From Bradyrhizobium sp. Arg816 (GTDB lineage: Bacteria > Pseudomonadota > Alphaproteobacteria > Rhizobiales > Xanthobacteraceae): 64,000 bases of DNA. The stretch covers positions 434,001 to 498,000 of the forward strand of contig NZ_JAPRAQ010000001.1 in the NCBI RefSeq assembly GCF_029989365.1, written 5' to 3'. The translations under genes were made by a program, and so were the position numbers. Every line of letters starts with the position of its first letter. Position 1 is the first letter of the stretch. Below are positions 34,382 through 44,316 of the stretch, piece by piece. The notes beneath the pieces were generated by a model. The model did not search any database. It was given only the letters and a program-made list of their open reading frames with translations, and was not told the origin of the DNA.

Positions 34382-35275
34382 ATGAGCAAAGTGATCATCG
34401 TCACGGGTGCTGCAAACAGCATCGGGCGAACCACCTGCCGGCAACTGATGCAGGCAGGCCACACGGTCTACGTTTCGAGCCGGGAAATGAGTGGCCCTAT
34501 TGCGCAGGAGATCGAGGAGGCTGGATCAATTCCCGGCCAGCCCGGCCCCGATCTACGCACGATCGAGTTCGACGTCTCTTCGGAATCCTCAGTGACCTCG
34601 GCCGTTGAGACCATCATCGCCGAAAACGGCCGCCTCGACGTGGTCGTGCACAATGCCCGGCAAGTCGTTTACGGACCCGCAGAAGCCTTCACGCCGGAGC
34701 AGCTCGCCGAGCTCTACGATACCAACGTCCTGATCGCACAACGCCTCAATCGCGCGGCATTGCCACAATTGCGCAAGCAGGGTCAGGGCTTGCTGATATG
34801 GATCACGTCAAGCAGCTCGCGGGGCAGCTCGGTTCCGTTCCTCGGCGCCTGTGCTTCAACGGAAGCCGCCCTGGATTCCCTGGCGCTCAGTTACGCCGGC
34901 GAACTCGCGCGTTGGGGCGTCGAGACGACCATCATCGTCCCCAGCGCTCTCGGACCCGGCCACTATGTCCGATCCGGCCGGCCGCAGGATACTGTTCGGG
35001 CGGAAGAATACGCAGATGGTCCAACCGCCGATTTGAGTGAAATCGCGCTTGCGGGTCTCGCGCAGCTTTCGCCGAAGGATACGGCCCCACAAGATGTCGC
35101 AAGCACGGTTGCGAATGTCGTGAACATGCCGTTCGGACAACGTCCGCTGAAAGTTCATTTCGGCCCGGATGACGATGGGGCGGCAGCTGTCGACGCCGTC
35201 GCCGACCGCGCTCGCACGGAACTGTTCCGCCGGATCGGCCTGGAGGATATTCTCAAGCCGGTGTTGATCCGATGA
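34382..35275 (+). CDS. SDR-family protein lacking catalytic Tyr and Lys
   Basis: A 297-residue Rossmann-fold protein of the short-chain dehydrogenase family: VIIVTGAANSIGRTTCRQL binds the dinucleotide, VVVHNARQVVYGPAEAFTPEQLAELYDTNV is the family core, and ELARWGVETTIIVPSA follows. Ser144 is kept, but at the YxxxK positions there are Cys157 and Glu161 (GACASTEAALDSLA), and NAG reads NAR. Oxidoreduction by the normal mechanism is unlikely; it may be a binding or regulatory protein. The next gene, 242 bases downstream in the same direction, is a large NTPase regulator. Confidence 0.87.
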   Translation: MSKVIIVTGAANSIGRTTCRQLMQAGHTVYVSSREMSGPIAQEIEEAGSIPGQPGPDLRTIEFDVSSESSVTSAVETIIAENGRLDVVVHNARQVVYGPAEAFTPEQLAELYDTNVLIAQRLNRAALPQLRKQGQGLLIWITSSSSRGSSVPFLGACASTEAALDSLALSYAGELARWGVETTIIVPSALGPGHYVRSGRPQDTVRAEEYADGPTADLSEIALAGLAQLSPKDTAPQDVASTVANVVNMPFGQRPLKVHFGPDDDGAAAVDAVADRARTELFRRIGLEDILKPVLIR

Positions 35276-35517
35276 GATCAGCCATCGGCGGAGATTTGCC
35301 CAATCGACGGTCGTTTCCTGAAAAATCAGGACTCTCCCGGAGTTCCCATCCCTCCGGACGAAAGTGATCAGCGACATCCATCGGTGATACTTTACCGCGA
35401 TACTGGCGGATGTTACGTTCGAAGCTGCCACCGCGGTCACACGTTTCGGCCCGAGTTCAAGTCCCCGAGTTCAAGTTATGGAGTCGACGAGTCGGTCGTC
35501 GGATTTGATATTTCCAA

Positions 35518-38421
35518 ATGGTCCACCGCTGGCAGAGCAACGCCACAACAGCCACGACCGGACCCTCTCTCCAGGAGAGCTCCGCTCAAGAGATTTTCGT
35601 CTTTGGGCCGTTCCGTCTGGATGCCTCGCAGAGACGTATCGAGAAAGATGGCAATCCGGTCCATCTGTCGGCTCGCGCATTTGACCTGCTGCTGACACTG
35701 ATCCGGCATGCGGGCGACGTCGTCAGCAAGGGCGATCTGATAGCGAGGACTTGGCCCGGCTGCAGCGTCGATGACAACAGCCTGCGCGTCCATATCGCGG
35801 CACTCCGCAAGGCGCTCGGGGACGGCACTGCCGGCGCCAAATATCTGAGCACGGTCTCGGGACAGGGTTATTGTTTCGTCGGTTCGGCCGCGAGCCCGGA
35901 GCAGAATCAACCTGCACCAACCAAGCCTGTTCGCGCGCACAACCTGCCGGCACATCCCTGGCAGATGGTAGGCCGCGAGCAGACCATCGAGGATATATCG
36001 GAAAGGCTCAAAGCCCAGCGTTTCATCACGGTCGTCGGCCCGGGCGGCATCGGCAAGACGACGGTCGCTGTTTCCGCGGGCCACGCCCTTCTCGCGGAAT
36101 TCGCCGGCCAGGTTCACTTCGTCAGTCTCGGCGAGACCCGCGACGCCGCGCTGGTTCCGGCCATTGCAGCATCTTCGCTCGGGCTGCGGGCGCGATCGGA
36201 CGATCCCTCAAACAGTCTTGTGGCATTCCTGCGCGACCGGCGGATGCTGCTCATTCTGGATTGCTGCGAGCATGTCGTCGATGCCGCTGCGGCGCTGGCC
36301 GAGCGGCTCTACCAGGAGGCACCGCAGCTGCACATCATGGCCACGAGCCGGGAGCTGCTGCGGGTCGAAGGCGAGCACACATATCGTCTCTCGCCTTTGA
36401 CGAGCCCGCCGGAAAACGCCGTTCTGACGGCCGAGAGCGCGATTGCCTACACCTCAGTAAAGCTCTTCGTGGAGCGCGCAGCCGCGGCTGGAGGTGAGTT
36501 CGGATTGACGGATGCGAACGCGTCGGACGTCGGCAACCTCTGCCGTCGGCTCAATGGCATCCCGCTCGCGATCGAGCTCACCGCCGGCCATGTGACCGCA
36601 TACGGCGTCAAGGCCATGGTCCAACTCCTCGACAAGCACTTCAATCTGCTGTGGGAAGGACGACGCACGGCGCTGCCCCGGCACCGGACGCTTCGCGCAA
36701 CCATCGAGTGGAGCTACGATCTCCTATCCGAGCCCGAACGGGTGGTTCTGAGCCAGCTATCCGTGTTCGTCGGCAGCTTCACCGCCGATGCGGCCCGAGC
36801 GATCGCCGGCAGCGATGCGACCGGCGACGACACGACCATGGCTGCGCTCGACAACCTCGTGGCCAAGTCGATGCTTGCCCTGAACCAGGGCTCGCAATCG
36901 ATTCGCTACAGGCTCGCGGACGCGACGCGGGCCTACGCGCAGGAGAAGCTCGCCGCCAGCACCGACGCCGAAATCGTGCCGCTACGCCACGCGTCTTACT
37001 TTCGGGATTTGCTTGAAAAGACTGCCGACGAGCCGAACGAAGGCCTGTCGTCGATGGCCGATCAATTCGGCGACATACGCAGCGCACTGGCGTGGTGCTT
37101 CTCGGATCGAGGCGACCGTAGAACCGGCGTCGGCCTCGCTGCCGCGGCGATCCCCATGTTCTTCAAGCTGTCGCTCTTCACCGAATGCCAGCTTTGGGTC
37201 ACGCGCGCAATCGAAGCGCTTCAAGAGACGGGCGGAAGTGTCAGGCACGACCTCGCACTTCATGCCGCGCTGGCGTCGGCACGGATGCTGACGGGACAAA
37301 TCGACGAACTGGGTGTCGGCTATCTCGACAGAGCGGTCGGGTTGGCCGAAACAATTGGCGATGTCGCCGGCCAAATCCGCCTGATTGGCCGACTGCATCT
37401 GCTCCAACTGCTCGTCGGCAATTTTGACGACGCGCTGGCCACCGCAAAGCGCGGCGAAGCGATTGCCCTCGCCAAAAGCGATTCCATCGGGGTGGCGCGC
37501 ATGCGCATGTTGCTCGGAACGTCCTGCCATTATCTGGGCGAAGTTGCCGCGTCTCGCTCCTACGTCGAAGCGGCGCTGTCCCATCCGGGCCTGGAGGGCG
37601 ACTCCCGTGGCGGACTGACGTCCGATTACCCGAGGCGTCCTCAAATCACCCTCGCCCGCATCTTATGGCTCGAGGGACATCCCGATCAGGCCACGGCGAC
37701 GGCGCGCCAAGCCATCTCCGATGTGATCGCCATCAACCATCCGACCATACTGTGCATAGCGCTGCCCTGGGCATTCGGCGTTTTTCTTTGGAACGGGGAT
37801 GTGGGCGTGTGCGAAGAGCACATTGACAGGCTCCTCGTGGAGACCCGCAAGCACAATCTCGCCACCCTCCAGACGGTCGGCGACGCTATGAAAGGGATTG
37901 CGCTATTGGCCCGCGGCGAGAGTGATGTCGGGCTGGCCATGCTGAACGCATCCGTCAAGAAGCTGCAGAGCCAGCGCTACGGCGCGGCGGCCGGACTTTG
38001 CGTGCCGCTCGCGGAAGCTCTGGCGGCGTCAGGTCGTGGAGATGAAGCACTCGACATCCTCGATCAGGCGATTGCCCGGGGCCGGCGTCGCAACTTCATG
38101 GTGGAGATGCCGGACATGTTGCGGGCAAGGGCGGATGTGCTGATCCGCAAGGACAATCCCGACTTCCTGGAGGCGGAGCGGAGCCTGGCGCAATCACTTG
38201 ACCTGGCCCGACATCAGGGGGCGCTCGGTTTTGAGTTGCGCACGGCAATCAGTCTTGCAGGGCTATTGCAGCATCGGGGCCGACGCAGAGAAGCGCAAGA
38301 CGTGCTTGCTCCAATCCATGGACGATTCACCGAGGGGTTCAATACGCCTGTCCTGAAAGCGGCCAGCGGATTGCTGGCCGAATTGGCCTCTCCGCCTTCG
38401 GGCTCGCTCGCCGCGAGTTGA
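35518..38421 (+). CDS. Winged-helix, STAND-like NTPase, helical-repeat regulator (copy 1)
   Basis: This 967-residue predicted signal-integrating transcription factor starts with an OmpR/PhoB-type winged helix (~25-122: FVFGPFRLDASQRRIEKDG, NSLRVHIAALRKALGDG, STVSGQGYCF). An NB-ARC/AAA-like NTPase follows with the P-loop VVGPGGIGKTT (~172-182), Walker B MLLILDCCEH and ATSRELLRVEGE. The C-terminal half is alpha-helical repeats of TPR type. It shares its architecture with the genes at 38716 and 46256. The ligand and target genes are unknown. Confidence 0.87.
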   Translation: MVHRWQSNATTATTGPSLQESSAQEIFVFGPFRLDASQRRIEKDGNPVHLSARAFDLLLTLIRHAGDVVSKGDLIARTWPGCSVDDNSLRVHIAALRKALGDGTAGAKYLSTVSGQGYCFVGSAASPEQNQPAPTKPVRAHNLPAHPWQMVGREQTIEDISERLKAQRFITVVGPGGIGKTTVAVSAGHALLAEFAGQVHFVSLGETRDAALVPAIAASSLGLRARSDDPSNSLVAFLRDRRMLLILDCCEHVVDAAAALAERLYQEAPQLHIMATSRELLRVEGEHTYRLSPLTSPPENAVLTAESAIAYTSVKLFVERAAAAGGEFGLTDANASDVGNLCRRLNGIPLAIELTAGHVTAYGVKAMVQLLDKHFNLLWEGRRTALPRHRTLRATIEWSYDLLSEPERVVLSQLSVFVGSFTADAARAIAGSDATGDDTTMAALDNLVAKSMLALNQGSQSIRYRLADATRAYAQEKLAASTDAEIVPLRHASYFRDLLEKTADEPNEGLSSMADQFGDIRSALAWCFSDRGDRRTGVGLAAAAIPMFFKLSLFTECQLWVTRAIEALQETGGSVRHDLALHAALASARMLTGQIDELGVGYLDRAVGLAETIGDVAGQIRLIGRLHLLQLLVGNFDDALATAKRGEAIALAKSDSIGVARMRMLLGTSCHYLGEVAASRSYVEAALSHPGLEGDSRGGLTSDYPRRPQITLARILWLEGHPDQATATARQAISDVIAINHPTILCIALPWAFGVFLWNGDVGVCEEHIDRLLVETRKHNLATLQTVGDAMKGIALLARGESDVGLAMLNASVKKLQSQRYGAAAGLCVPLAEALAASGRGDEALDILDQAIARGRRRNFMVEMPDMLRARADVLIRKDNPDFLEAERSLAQSLDLARHQGALGFELRTAISLAGLLQHRGRRREAQDVLAPIHGRFTEGFNTPVLKAASGLLAELASPPSGSLAAS

Positions 38422-38654
38422 TGGCTGCGCAACAGCCGCGCCTAAGGGTGCGCGAACCCGCAGCGACATGCGGCGTGATCGCAATCCCCTGTGGGCCGGG
38501 TCGTGCGGCTGGCCGCGATGCCGTGCAATCCGGATAGAAGCGCGCGGCGTGGAAAGACCGCGTCGACGGGCCGGCGCATTCTTGGTCCGGCAATAGGACT
38601 TCGAAGCCAATGTTCTGGAGCACGGGGGATGCGGCGCTCGCAGAGGCCGCACCT

Positions 38655-38679
38655 GCGTCCGATGATATGTATCGGACGC
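38655..38679. terminator. Perfect inverted repeat between two convergent regulator genes
   Basis: GCGTCCGAT-GATATGT-ATCGGACGC has nine-base perfect arms and lies in the 294-base gap between the ends of regulator copies 1 and 2. No T-run follows on either side, so a bidirectional terminator is a guess; a protein-binding site is the alternative. Confidence 0.4.
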
Positions 38680-38715
38680 CGCCCCCGGGGCATCCCGTGG
38701 CACCGCGCGTCAGCT

Positions 38716-41577
38716 CTATGAGGTCGAAAACTCAGTCATCATTGCTCTCGCGAGCCTGAGATCCGCGGTCTCGAAACCTTCGGTGAATTGGCCGTACACG
38801 AAAGCCAGGGTTTGGTGTGCATCGGCGGGACGGCCCTGACTCGTCCTCAACCGTGCCAGGCTGATGGCCGCCCTCAGCTCCCAGAACAGCGCACCTTGCC
38901 CGCGCGCCACTTCGAACGCCTTGTCGAAGCACTGCTCGACGGCGATAGCCGAGCGACGCTCGCCGGGATGCCGGAGCAACTCGCCCTTGATGCGCCAGAG
39001 CTCGGCCGCGTACCACCGTTCATCCCTCGCCTCGCAGCGCGCAAGCGCCTCGTCCACGGTCGCGAGCCCCAGCGATACTTCGCCGACCTCTCCGAGACAT
39101 GCCGCCAGCTCGCCGAGAGGAAGCAGGAAGCGCGGCAGGAAACGCGCCTCGCCCGCCAGCTCGAGCGCCTTGCGCAGCAACGTCAGTCCGGCGGCGACAT
39201 CGCCACCTCGCGCCATCACCATGCCCCTGAAGGCGCGCGCCCACACGTTCCACAGACGGATCGGATGACGTTCGGTGTGCTCAAGCAGCATGGTGCAATA
39301 GCCTTCCGCAGCATCGAGATCGCCGGCCAGGAAAGCAATCGGACAGGCACCCTGGCCAAGCACGCTGCAGAAGGTCAGAGCGTGACCACTCGCACGGCCC
39401 TCCTCGACATTGCGCTCCACGACGCTGAGTGCCTGATCCGCCAACCCGAGAAGCCACAGGATGCGCGCCTGGAAATAGCGCGCCGAGGCTCGCAGATCGA
39501 ACCTGAAACGGATCACCTGAGGCTTCGCCGCCAGATCGGAAAGGCGAGACAAGGTCCGCCCAATGTGATGATGCGCCAGCCGCTGGTCACCGAGGTAGTG
39601 CAGCGTGGTGGCAAGCAGCCGATCACCCATCATCCGGTCGACGGAATTGTTGGAATCGGCCACGATATCCGCGAAGCGGTGCGCGAATTCCAACGCCTTG
39701 CGGAACTCGCCGTTGTTGAATTGATCGATGCACAGCCCCCAAAGCGCACGCAACAGATAGTCGCTGTCGCCGAGCTGCTCGGCCAGCTGCAGGGTCGCAG
39801 CCCAGGCCGGACCGGCCTCCCGAGCCCTGCCGACGCCGTACATCAGTGACCAGCCAAGCGCGGCCGACAATTGCATGCGGAGCCGCAATGCGCCCGCGGC
39901 GCTGTCGTCGAGGCTGGCCAACGCCAGTTCGGTCCGCTCGCGGCACTCGGCGAGGAGCGACAATTGTACCCATAACGGAACGGCCCCTGCGGTCAGCGCC
40001 ACTCCGATCTGCGCATCTCCGCCGGGCGAGAAAGCCCAATCGAGGCTGGATCGTACGTTGTCGATGTGCTGGCCATAGAAGCCGAGCCACTCCGCCTGCG
40101 GCTTCACTTCGCTGTCAGCTTCCGCATTCACAAAGAACCCGCAATAGTATCCGGCCTGGCGGCGCGCTATGCCGGGAAATTCGCCGTTGGCGTGAAGCTT
40201 TTCCAGCGCGTAGGCGCGCGTGGTGTCCAGCAGGCGATAGTACGGGCGCTCGCCGCGAATATCCGCAAGGACGAGCGACTTTGCCACCAGGTTGGCAAGC
40301 TCCGCGGTGACATCGCCCATCCCTTCGCTCGCGACCGCGATCACGGCATCGAGCAGAAATTCTCCGGCAAACACGCCGAGCCGCCGCAGGACTCGCGCCT
40401 CGGCGTCCGGCAGTAGATCGTAGCTCCAGTCGAGCGTCGCGCGAAGCGTTTGCTGCCGGGGCAACGCGGTACGCCGGCCGGTCGTCAGAAATTTGAACCG
40501 GTCGTCGAGAAGTGCCGCGATCTTCGGCGGACTGAGCATCACGGCGCGTGCCGCCGCGAACTCGATCGCGAGCGGAATGCCATCCAGCCGGCGGCAGATG
40601 GCTGCGACGGCATCGAGGTTCTCTTCGTCGAGCGCGAAGCTGGAGCCCAGCGCTTTCGCTCTGGTCGTGAACAATTCCACCGCCGTGTAGGCCGATGCGG
40701 CATCAGATCCGAGCCGGACTTCGGGCGGCACACCCAGGGGCGGAACGCGATAGACCTGTTCGCCATCAATGCGTAGCGCTTCGCGACTTGTCGCCAGGAT
40801 GGTCGTTCCGGAGCAGTGGCTGACGATCGTCTCGGCAAGTTGGGCCACGGTATCAACGACATGCTCGCAATTGTCGAGAATGAGCAACAACGGCCTGGCA
40901 CCAATCGCGCGCGCGATGGAATCCGGGGTGATCTCCTCCCCTTCGAGCTTGATACCGAGCATACTGGCGACGGCCGAGCACACGAGCTTGGGATCGGGCA
41001 GCGAGGCCAATTCGACCAGCAACCGGTCGGCCGCAAAACCGGCTGGCAGCGTCCTGGCGGCTTGTAGTGCAAGTGCTGTCTTGCCAATCCCGCCAGGCCC
41101 GACGAGGCTCACGACGCGATAAGCCGACAGAAGGTCCCACAAACGCGCGAGCGCGGTGGTGCGGCCGATGAGAACGAATGATGCATTGGGAATGTTGGTC
41201 GACGGCAGTGGCTGGGGTGCGGCAGATTGTAGCGGGGCATCCATCTGCCGGGTCCGCCATGAACCCAGCAGGCGATAGCCCCGGCCGACCGTTGTCGCCA
41301 GCATGTCACGATCCGAACCAAAGGCCTTCCGGATCGCCGCGATATGGACCCGAAGTGCACTCTCCTCGACGAAGACGCCGCGCCAGACACGCTCCGTCAG
41401 GTCATTCTTGGTGACCAGCCCGCCTTCGGCCTGAGCCAATTCCGCAAGGATCTCAAAGGCACGACCGCCCAGAGGAACGGACTCTCCCATCGAGCGCAGT
41501 TCGCGTCTGGCAAGATCGATCTCCCATTCAGCGCAGGCGTAGACGGGGCGCTGGCTTGGCTCGGCCATCATCGGCAT
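38716..41577 (-). CDS. Winged-helix, STAND-like NTPase, helical-repeat regulator (copy 2)
   Basis: This 953-residue paralogue of the genes at 35518 and 46256 has a winged helix at ~13-105 (WEIDLARRELRSMGESVPLGGRAFEIL, SALRVHIAAIRKAFG, TTVGRGYRLLG), P-loop VGPGGIGKTAL at ~159-169 and Walker B LLLILDNCEHVVD. SREALRIDGEQVYRVPPL follows, and a long helical-repeat C-terminus ends the protein. It is convergent with copy 1. The first ATG has several alternatives within four codons (MPMMAEPS). In such proteins NTP and ligand binding by the repeats usually control DNA binding; that is inference here. Confidence 0.87.
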   Translation of the reverse strand: MPMMAEPSQRPVYACAEWEIDLARRELRSMGESVPLGGRAFEILAELAQAEGGLVTKNDLTERVWRGVFVEESALRVHIAAIRKAFGSDRDMLATTVGRGYRLLGSWRTRQMDAPLQSAAPQPLPSTNIPNASFVLIGRTTALARLWDLLSAYRVVSLVGPGGIGKTALALQAARTLPAGFAADRLLVELASLPDPKLVCSAVASMLGIKLEGEEITPDSIARAIGARPLLLILDNCEHVVDTVAQLAETIVSHCSGTTILATSREALRIDGEQVYRVPPLGVPPEVRLGSDAASAYTAVELFTTRAKALGSSFALDEENLDAVAAICRRLDGIPLAIEFAAARAVMLSPPKIAALLDDRFKFLTTGRRTALPRQQTLRATLDWSYDLLPDAEARVLRRLGVFAGEFLLDAVIAVASEGMGDVTAELANLVAKSLVLADIRGERPYYRLLDTTRAYALEKLHANGEFPGIARRQAGYYCGFFVNAEADSEVKPQAEWLGFYGQHIDNVRSSLDWAFSPGGDAQIGVALTAGAVPLWVQLSLLAECRERTELALASLDDSAAGALRLRMQLSAALGWSLMYGVGRAREAGPAWAATLQLAEQLGDSDYLLRALWGLCIDQFNNGEFRKALEFAHRFADIVADSNNSVDRMMGDRLLATTLHYLGDQRLAHHHIGRTLSRLSDLAAKPQVIRFRFDLRASARYFQARILWLLGLADQALSVVERNVEEGRASGHALTFCSVLGQGACPIAFLAGDLDAAEGYCTMLLEHTERHPIRLWNVWARAFRGMVMARGGDVAAGLTLLRKALELAGEARFLPRFLLPLGELAACLGEVGEVSLGLATVDEALARCEARDERWYAAELWRIKGELLRHPGERRSAIAVEQCFDKAFEVARGQGALFWELRAAISLARLRTSQGRPADAHQTLAFVYGQFTEGFETADLRLARAMMTEFSTS

Positions 41578-41695
41578 AGCCCCAGGCAGTTGCTTGATCT
41601 TGCGCCCAGCGTATCACCAACGCTTTCAAAATACACAACGTGTCCGGCGACCAAGGCCGCCAGACATTCGCCGCAAATATCGCAATGCTCGCGCG

Positions 41696-41980
41696 TCAGC
41701 AGCCGCGACAGATGGATCCTTCCAGCATTTTCTCGACCCGTGCGTCCTCCTTGTCGATGGTCGCATCCGAGCCGAGCAGCGGTCCCTTCGTCGGATGACC
41801 AACCCCCTCCGATGACGGGAGCGCGGTGCCGAGCGAGTTCGTTCCCGGCGCAGCAGCGCTGGTACCGAGCGCGCCGCCGCTCTCCATCGACATGTGGGAT
41901 CCCATGCCGCCGCCGCGGGCAGATGCAACGCCCGAGAGCGCAAGGCTGGCGACGACGCAGAGACACCAGAGCAGTCTCAT
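41696..41980 (-). CDS. Small secreted hypothetical protein
   Basis: The 94-residue product has a signal peptide (MRLLWCLCVVASLALSGVASARG) and a mature part rich in Gly, Ser and Ala (GGGMGSHMSMESGGALGTS, PGTNSLGTALPSSEGVG), then an acidic/basic tail with two cysteines (EGSICRGC). The Ser/Gly/Pro-rich style recalls the low-complexity proteins beside the RND operons. No family is known to me. It stands alone, 118 bases from regulator copy 2 in the same direction. Confidence 0.65.
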   Translation of the reverse strand: MRLLWCLCVVASLALSGVASARGGGMGSHMSMESGGALGTSAAAPGTNSLGTALPSSEGVGHPTKGPLLGSDATIDKEDARVEKMLEGSICRGC

Positions 41981-42293
41981 GGCTCACACTCCTCATGTTG
42001 TATGACCTGCACCTAGAACTGGACCTCGCACACGATTCAACCATGCACGATCGCGCGAGCAACTATGACAATTGTGACAAAGTTCGGCTTCGAGGACGCA
42101 TCAGACCTTGGTAACCGCGCGCCCTGCCTGATATTCCCGTCATCTTCTCGCAGGAGTGATGCACTGCAAGCGGGGTTTTCCGGCCGGACTGCCTATATAG
42201 CCCGGTATAGAAAGCAATTCCGGAAACGCCACCAGCCGAGCAGCGACCATCGCCAAGCGACTCTCCGCACATCACAAGCAATGGAGAATCGCT
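41981..42293. other. Divergent intergenic region
   Basis: These 313 bases separate two divergent small secreted-protein genes. A CTATAT element at 42193-42198, resembling the -10 box of rhizobial housekeeping promoters, lies about 95 bases before the plus-strand gene, inside the repeat CTATA-N8-TATAG (42193-42210); no good -35 box is seen. Confidence 0.35.
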
Positions 42294-42536
42294 ATGAGTG
42301 CATTCAAAACCCTGATCGCCGCAGTGCTGCTCTCAACGGCAACGATATCGTCCGCCTCCGCGGCCTGGTCCTATGCCGATCAGGAGCCCGCCGCATTTGC
42401 ATCAATGTATCCCAACCGCGACGTGCTGAATGGCGGCGCATTGACGCCGGCAGGACGAATGGGTCTCGAGCGGTCCGGTGGCGCGGCTCCGGTGTTCGGA
42501 GCGGGCCAGATCTACAACCGCCACGGGCATCGGTGA
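42294..42536 (+). CDS. Small secreted hypothetical protein
   Basis: The product has 80 residues with a clear Sec leader (MSAFKTLIAAVLLSTATISSASA) and a 57-residue mature part, AWSYADQEPAAFASMYPNRD onward, ending HGHR. A GGAG ribosome site precedes the start. No cysteines are in the mature part. Proteins of this size and style are frequent in Bradyrhizobium and unassigned. Confidence 0.68.
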   Translation: MSAFKTLIAAVLLSTATISSASAAWSYADQEPAAFASMYPNRDVLNGGALTPAGRMGLERSGGAAPVFGAGQIYNRHGHR

Positions 42537-42891
42537 GCGGCGGCAACACGCAAAGGCGAATTGCCGCGTAACCATGCCTGTCCGTGCCCCCGCTCGGAGT
42601 GCGACCGCGCCATGCGGCGCACGCCGCGGGTCCGGAGCCTCGATAGATATCATCGGCCCCGAACGTTTGTTCGCCACGACGGCGTAGAAGGCCCCCCAGG
42701 TCGGGCGCCGGTGACGGGCCAATCCTACGCACACCATTGTAAAACTTCACAGTTCTTCAGCTTCTGTAATCCGGCTCGCGGCGGGTCCCGCGCTACACTC
42801 CGGCTATCGACTGTTGGACGAGCAGGCCCTCCATTGGCGCTATACCGCCGCCCGGCAGGCACGATGACCAGCAGCGCCATGGAGGCATCGC
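42537..42891. other. Intergenic region without a gene
   Basis: Across 355 bases between a small secreted protein and the substrate-binding protein I find no supported coding frame. The last bases hold a strong ribosome site (GGAGG at 42881-42885) for the TTG start at 42892. Confidence 0.5.
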
Positions 42892-44163
42892 TTGATCACC
42901 AGTGGAATTGGCCATTTGAGTCCGGGCATTGCGAGGCGTCTGCGAACACTAGCGGTCGTCACCGTCATATTTGCAGCCGGCGCAGCCAGCGCCTCTGCGC
43001 AACAGCGATACGATCCCGGCGCGAGCGACACCGAGATCAGGATCGGCAACATCATGCCCTATAGCGGCCCGGCATCGGCTTACGGCATCATCGGCAGGAC
43101 GATGAGTGCGTATTTTCGCATGGTCAACGACAACGGCGGCATCAACGGCCGGACAATCGAGTTCATCTCCTACGACGATGCCTACAACCCGTCCAAGGCG
43201 GTCGAGCAGGCACGACGGCTCGTCGAGGACGACGAAGTGCTCGCGATCTTCGCCCCCTTCGGTACCGCGAGCAACGCCGCCATTCAAAGGTACATGAACA
43301 ATCGCCACGTGCCGCAATTGTTCGCCATATCGGGAGCATCTCGCTGGGCTGATCCCGTCCACTTTCCGTGGACGATCGGCTGGCTACCGAGCTACCGAAC
43401 CGAGGCACGCATCTACGCAGACTATATCCTGACACATCACCCCGGCGCCAGGATCGGCATCCTCTACCAGAACGACGACTTCGGACGCGATTATCTGGCC
43501 GGCCTGAAGGACGTGCTGCAAGACAGGTACGCGCAAATGGTGGTTGCGAGCCTGCCATATGAAATCAGCGAGCCGACAATCGACTCGCAGATCGTGGCGA
43601 TCAAGGCGGCCGCCCCCGACATTTTCATCAATGTCGCCACGCCAAAATTCGCGGCTCAGGCGATCAGGAAGCTCGCCGAGCTGGACTGGCATCCCGTCCA
43701 CATCATGACGAACGTCTCGGTTTCGGTCGGCTCGGTGCTGACGCTCGCAGGACTGGACAACGCGAAGGGAGTTCTGAGTGCGGGTTACCAGATGGACGTG
43801 ACCGACCCGCAGTGGGACTCATACCCGGGCATGCAGCATTTTCGCGCGTTCATGGCGAAATACTATCCGGACGCAGATAGATCCGAAAGCGGCCCGCTGG
43901 TGGCATTCAATATGTCGAGCGCGCTCGTTGAGGTGCTGAGGCGCTGTGGCGACGATCTCACGCGCGAGAGGATCATGCAGGTGGCGACGGACCTCGACAT
44001 CGAGGGTGCGGCCTATATTCCCGGCGTCCGGGTCAAGACATCGCCGACGGATTTTCACCCGATCGAGCATCTCCAAATGATGCGCTTCACCGGCGAGAAG
44101 TGGGAATGGTTCGGTCCGCTCATGAATGGCCATGCGGACCAGATAACGCTTTCGCCCGGCTAG
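42892..44163 (+). CDS. Periplasmic substrate-binding protein, branched-chain amino-acid type (orphan 1)
   Basis: This 423-residue type-1 periplasmic binding protein has a signal peptide (LAVVTVIFAAGAASASA). The fold is recognised from TEIRIGNIMPYSGPASAYG, YFRMVNDNGGINGRTIEFISYDDAYNPSKAVEQARRLVEDD and RIGILYQNDDFGRDYLAGLKD. The TTG start is chosen because GGAGG sits six bases upstream and no in-frame ATG fits. Such proteins deliver amino acids, amides or aromatic acids to ABC transporters, but no permease or ATPase gene is in the window. It may instead be a sensor component. Confidence 0.9.
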   Translation: MITSGIGHLSPGIARRLRTLAVVTVIFAAGAASASAQQRYDPGASDTEIRIGNIMPYSGPASAYGIIGRTMSAYFRMVNDNGGINGRTIEFISYDDAYNPSKAVEQARRLVEDDEVLAIFAPFGTASNAAIQRYMNNRHVPQLFAISGASRWADPVHFPWTIGWLPSYRTEARIYADYILTHHPGARIGILYQNDDFGRDYLAGLKDVLQDRYAQMVVASLPYEISEPTIDSQIVAIKAAAPDIFINVATPKFAAQAIRKLAELDWHPVHIMTNVSVSVGSVLTLAGLDNAKGVLSAGYQMDVTDPQWDSYPGMQHFRAFMAKYYPDADRSESGPLVAFNMSSALVEVLRRCGDDLTRERIMQVATDLDIEGAAYIPGVRVKTSPTDFHPIEHLQMMRFTGEKWEWFGPLMNGHADQITLSPG

Positions 44164-44316
44164 CGAGCGACCGCGTTCGAGATAACGCACGGCCGACGAC
44201 TTCGTGCAAAGGCGAAAATGATCGTTCAATTGATACTGCTCATCCGACACATGCGTACACATGTCTGGCAGGCGAGCCGAGGCGTTCCCGGCGTCGCTTT
44301 GTCAAGGAGACGTGCA

